DNA of 64,000 nucleotides. Source: Arthrobacter sp. APC 3897. Its GTDB lineage: Bacteria > Actinomycetota > Actinomycetes > Actinomycetales > Micrococcaceae. Below are positions 62,957 through 64,000 of the stretch, one piece after another (the first letter of the stretch is position 1; the number at the start of each line of letters is the position of its first letter). The stretch covers positions 60,154-124,153 of the forward strand of contig NZ_JASDDG010000005.1 of the NCBI RefSeq assembly GCF_030407495.1, read 5' to 3'. Below the pieces are notes generated by a model. The model searched no databases, was not told where the DNA came from, and worked only from the letters and a program-made list of their open reading frames with translations. The translations under genes were made by a program, and so were the position numbers.

Positions 62957-63889
62957 CTAGGACCGCGGGGTCAGGGTCAGCAGGACAGCCTCGGGGCGGC
63001 AGGCGAACCGGACGGGCGCGAAACGCGAGGTCCCGATGCCGGCCGAAACGTTCATCGGAACTTTCCGTCCGTTGTGCTCCCAGAGAGCCAGGCCCTTGGC
63101 CAGACGGGTTGGCAGGTCGCAGTTGCTGACCAGTGCACCGTAGAACGGGATGCATACCTGTCCGCCGTGCGTATGACCGGCCAGAATCAGCTCGGCACCG
63201 CCGTCGGTGAAGTAGTTGAGCACCCGCTGGTAGGGAGCATGGGCAACTCCCACCCGCAGAGACGGACGCCCGGCGCCGGAACCCGCGTCGGGGAACCCGG
63301 GGTACACGTCGCGGTCCAGATGAGGATCATCCACCCCGGAGAAGTCGAAGCGGACACCGCCCAGCTCCATGGAATCCCTGCGGTTGGTCAGGCCGGCCCA
63401 GCCGGCATCCTCGAAGGCACCGAACAGTTCGCCGAAGGGCAGCGCCGGCGGTTCCTTGGTGATTTTCGAGGGGCCGGTGAAGTACGTCAGCGGGTTCTTG
63501 GCCCGCGGACCGTAGTAGTCGTTGGAACCGGGAACGTATACGCCCGGGAAGCGCAGCAGCGGCTTGAGTGCTTCCAGCAGGGGCGGAACAGCTTCCAGAT
63601 GGCTCAGGTTGTCGCCGGTGTTGACCACCAGATCCGGTTCGAGCTCGGCCAGGGACTGCAGCCAGCGGACCTTGATGTTCTGGTTGGGCACAAAGTGGAT
63701 GTCCGAGAGATGCAGGACGCGCAGGGGTTTGCTCCCCGGAGGCAGGACAGCCACGGTCTCTTCGCGCACACCGAACAGATTCCGCTCAATCAGCGAGGCA
63801 TATGCCAGGGCCGCCGCACCGGCACCGGCCGTGCCGCCGGCAACCCAGGCGGCGGTACGCAGGGTGGAACTAAGCGAAGGAGCAGTCAC
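62957..63889 (-). CDS. Calcineurin-like metallophosphoesterase, membrane-anchored
   Basis: In this 310-residue protein one N-terminal hydrophobic segment (about 10-30) precedes a metallophosphoesterase domain with LHLSDIHFVPNQ (near 59), VNTGDNLSH (near 89), the variant GSNDYYG (near 120) where GNHD is usual, and ILAGHTHGGQVC (near 236). It probably hydrolyses a phosphoester at the membrane. It starts with a GTG two bases after the stop of the upstream gene, as in actinobacteria where such a gene follows a class A penicillin-binding protein. Confidence 0.9.
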   Translation of the reverse strand: MTAPSLSSTLRTAAWVAGGTAGAGAAALAYASLIERNLFGVREETVAVLPPGSKPLRVLHLSDIHFVPNQNIKVRWLQSLAELEPDLVVNTGDNLSHLEAVPPLLEALKPLLRFPGVYVPGSNDYYGPRAKNPLTYFTGPSKITKEPPALPFGELFGAFEDAGWAGLTNRRDSMELGGVRFDFSGVDDPHLDRDVYPGFPDAGSGAGRPSLRVGVAHAPYQRVLNYFTDGGAELILAGHTHGGQVCIPFYGALVSNCDLPTRLAKGLALWEHNGRKVPMNVSAGIGTSRFAPVRFACRPEAVLLTLTPRS

Positions 63890-63891
63890 GG

Positions 63892-64000
63892 TCAGTCGTC
63901 GTCGTTCTTGTCGTCGTCCTGGTTGTTGTTCTCGTTGTCGTTGTTGCTGTTGTTGTTCTTATTCTGCTCGTTGGAGGGGGCGGGCCGGGGCGGCGCTGTT
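63892..64000 (-). CDS. C-terminal tail of a probable class A penicillin-binding protein (partial)
   Basis: The last 35 codons of a leftward gene encode a Pro/Ala stretch and then a run made almost entirely of Asn, Asp, Gln, Glu and Lys, ending in NDDD and a TGA at 63892-63894. Disordered tails of this kind are found on actinobacterial transglycosylase-transpeptidases, and the downstream metallophosphoesterase fits the ponA-type neighbourhood. No catalytic part is in the window, so identity is inferred from context. Confidence 0.45.
   Translation of the reverse strand, partial: TAPPRPAPSNEQNKNNNSNNDNENNNQDDDKNDDD

Overview
The window looks like a chromosomal segment of a high-GC actinobacterium of the Micrococcaceae, most likely Arthrobacter sensu lato. 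This is inferred from the high GC, the HspR/HAIR-controlled dnaK and clpB genes, a DUF3073 gene, a fused MrpA-MrpB antiporter subunit, a thiamine-riboswitch ykoEDC operon, and several start codons sitting 6-8 nt behind a -10-like hexamer with no Shine-Dalgarno. It is almost wholly core or housekeeping sequence: no insertion sequence, prophage, CRISPR array or integrase was seen. The one clearly unexplained stretch is a repeat-filled intergenic region at about 62.5-62.9 kb.

Layout. 0-5.6 kb: the 5' part of an AEC transporter gene, tRNA-Gly(CCC), a protealysin-like M4 protease with its emfourin-type inhibitor, an SseB-family protein, tryptophan 2,3-dioxygenase, dCTP deaminase and an Atg22-like MFS transporter. 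5.7-12.3 kb: the complete mrpA(B)CDEFG cation/proton antiporter operon. 12.5-15.8 kb: a TPP riboswitch and the ykoEDC ECF-type thiamine/HMP transporter. 15.9-22 kb: pabC, cardiolipin synthase, a P-loop kinase-PabB fusion, a low-molecular-weight phosphatase and a methyltransferase. 22-26.4 kb: HAIR operators and dnaK-grpE-dnaJ-hspR. 26.4-29.2 kb: a four-gene ABC-2 transporter/regulator cassette. 29.3-35.6 kb: methyltransferase, NYN-domain protein, trmB, a DEAD-box helicase with a long leader, HutD, an FMN-binding flavoprotein and YccF. 35.6-43.8 kb: a lipoprotein class B penicillin-binding protein and the choline-to-glycine-betaine operon betT-betB-betA, then an SRPBCC protein. 44-46.7 kb: clpB behind a HAIR box. 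46.7-57.1 kb: a septum-formation-domain protein, DUF3073, purM-purF, several small genes, a sterol-carrier-fold protein, asparaginase, a membrane-anchored sulfite-oxidase-fold enzyme and purD-purC. 57.1-64 kb: a DHFR-like reductase, an unrecognised protein, tRNA-Pro(CGG), a heterodimeric ABC exporter pair, the repeat region, a metallophosphoesterase and the Asn/Asp-rich tail of a probable class A PBP.

How the parts fit. Two units suit osmotic and alkaline/sodium stress (Mrp antiporter; choline uptake and oxidation to glycine betaine). The chaperone genes form one HspR regulon: the HAIR boxes before dnaK and clpB share the same GTTGAGT-N7-ACTCAAC form. Four purine-biosynthesis genes (purM, purF, purD, purC) lie within 9 kb. 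pabB and pabC, for the p-aminobenzoate branch of folate synthesis, flank the cardiolipin synthase gene. Most intergenic regions are short; those above 300 bases are the dnaK control region, the betT/SRPBCC divergent region and the repeat region.
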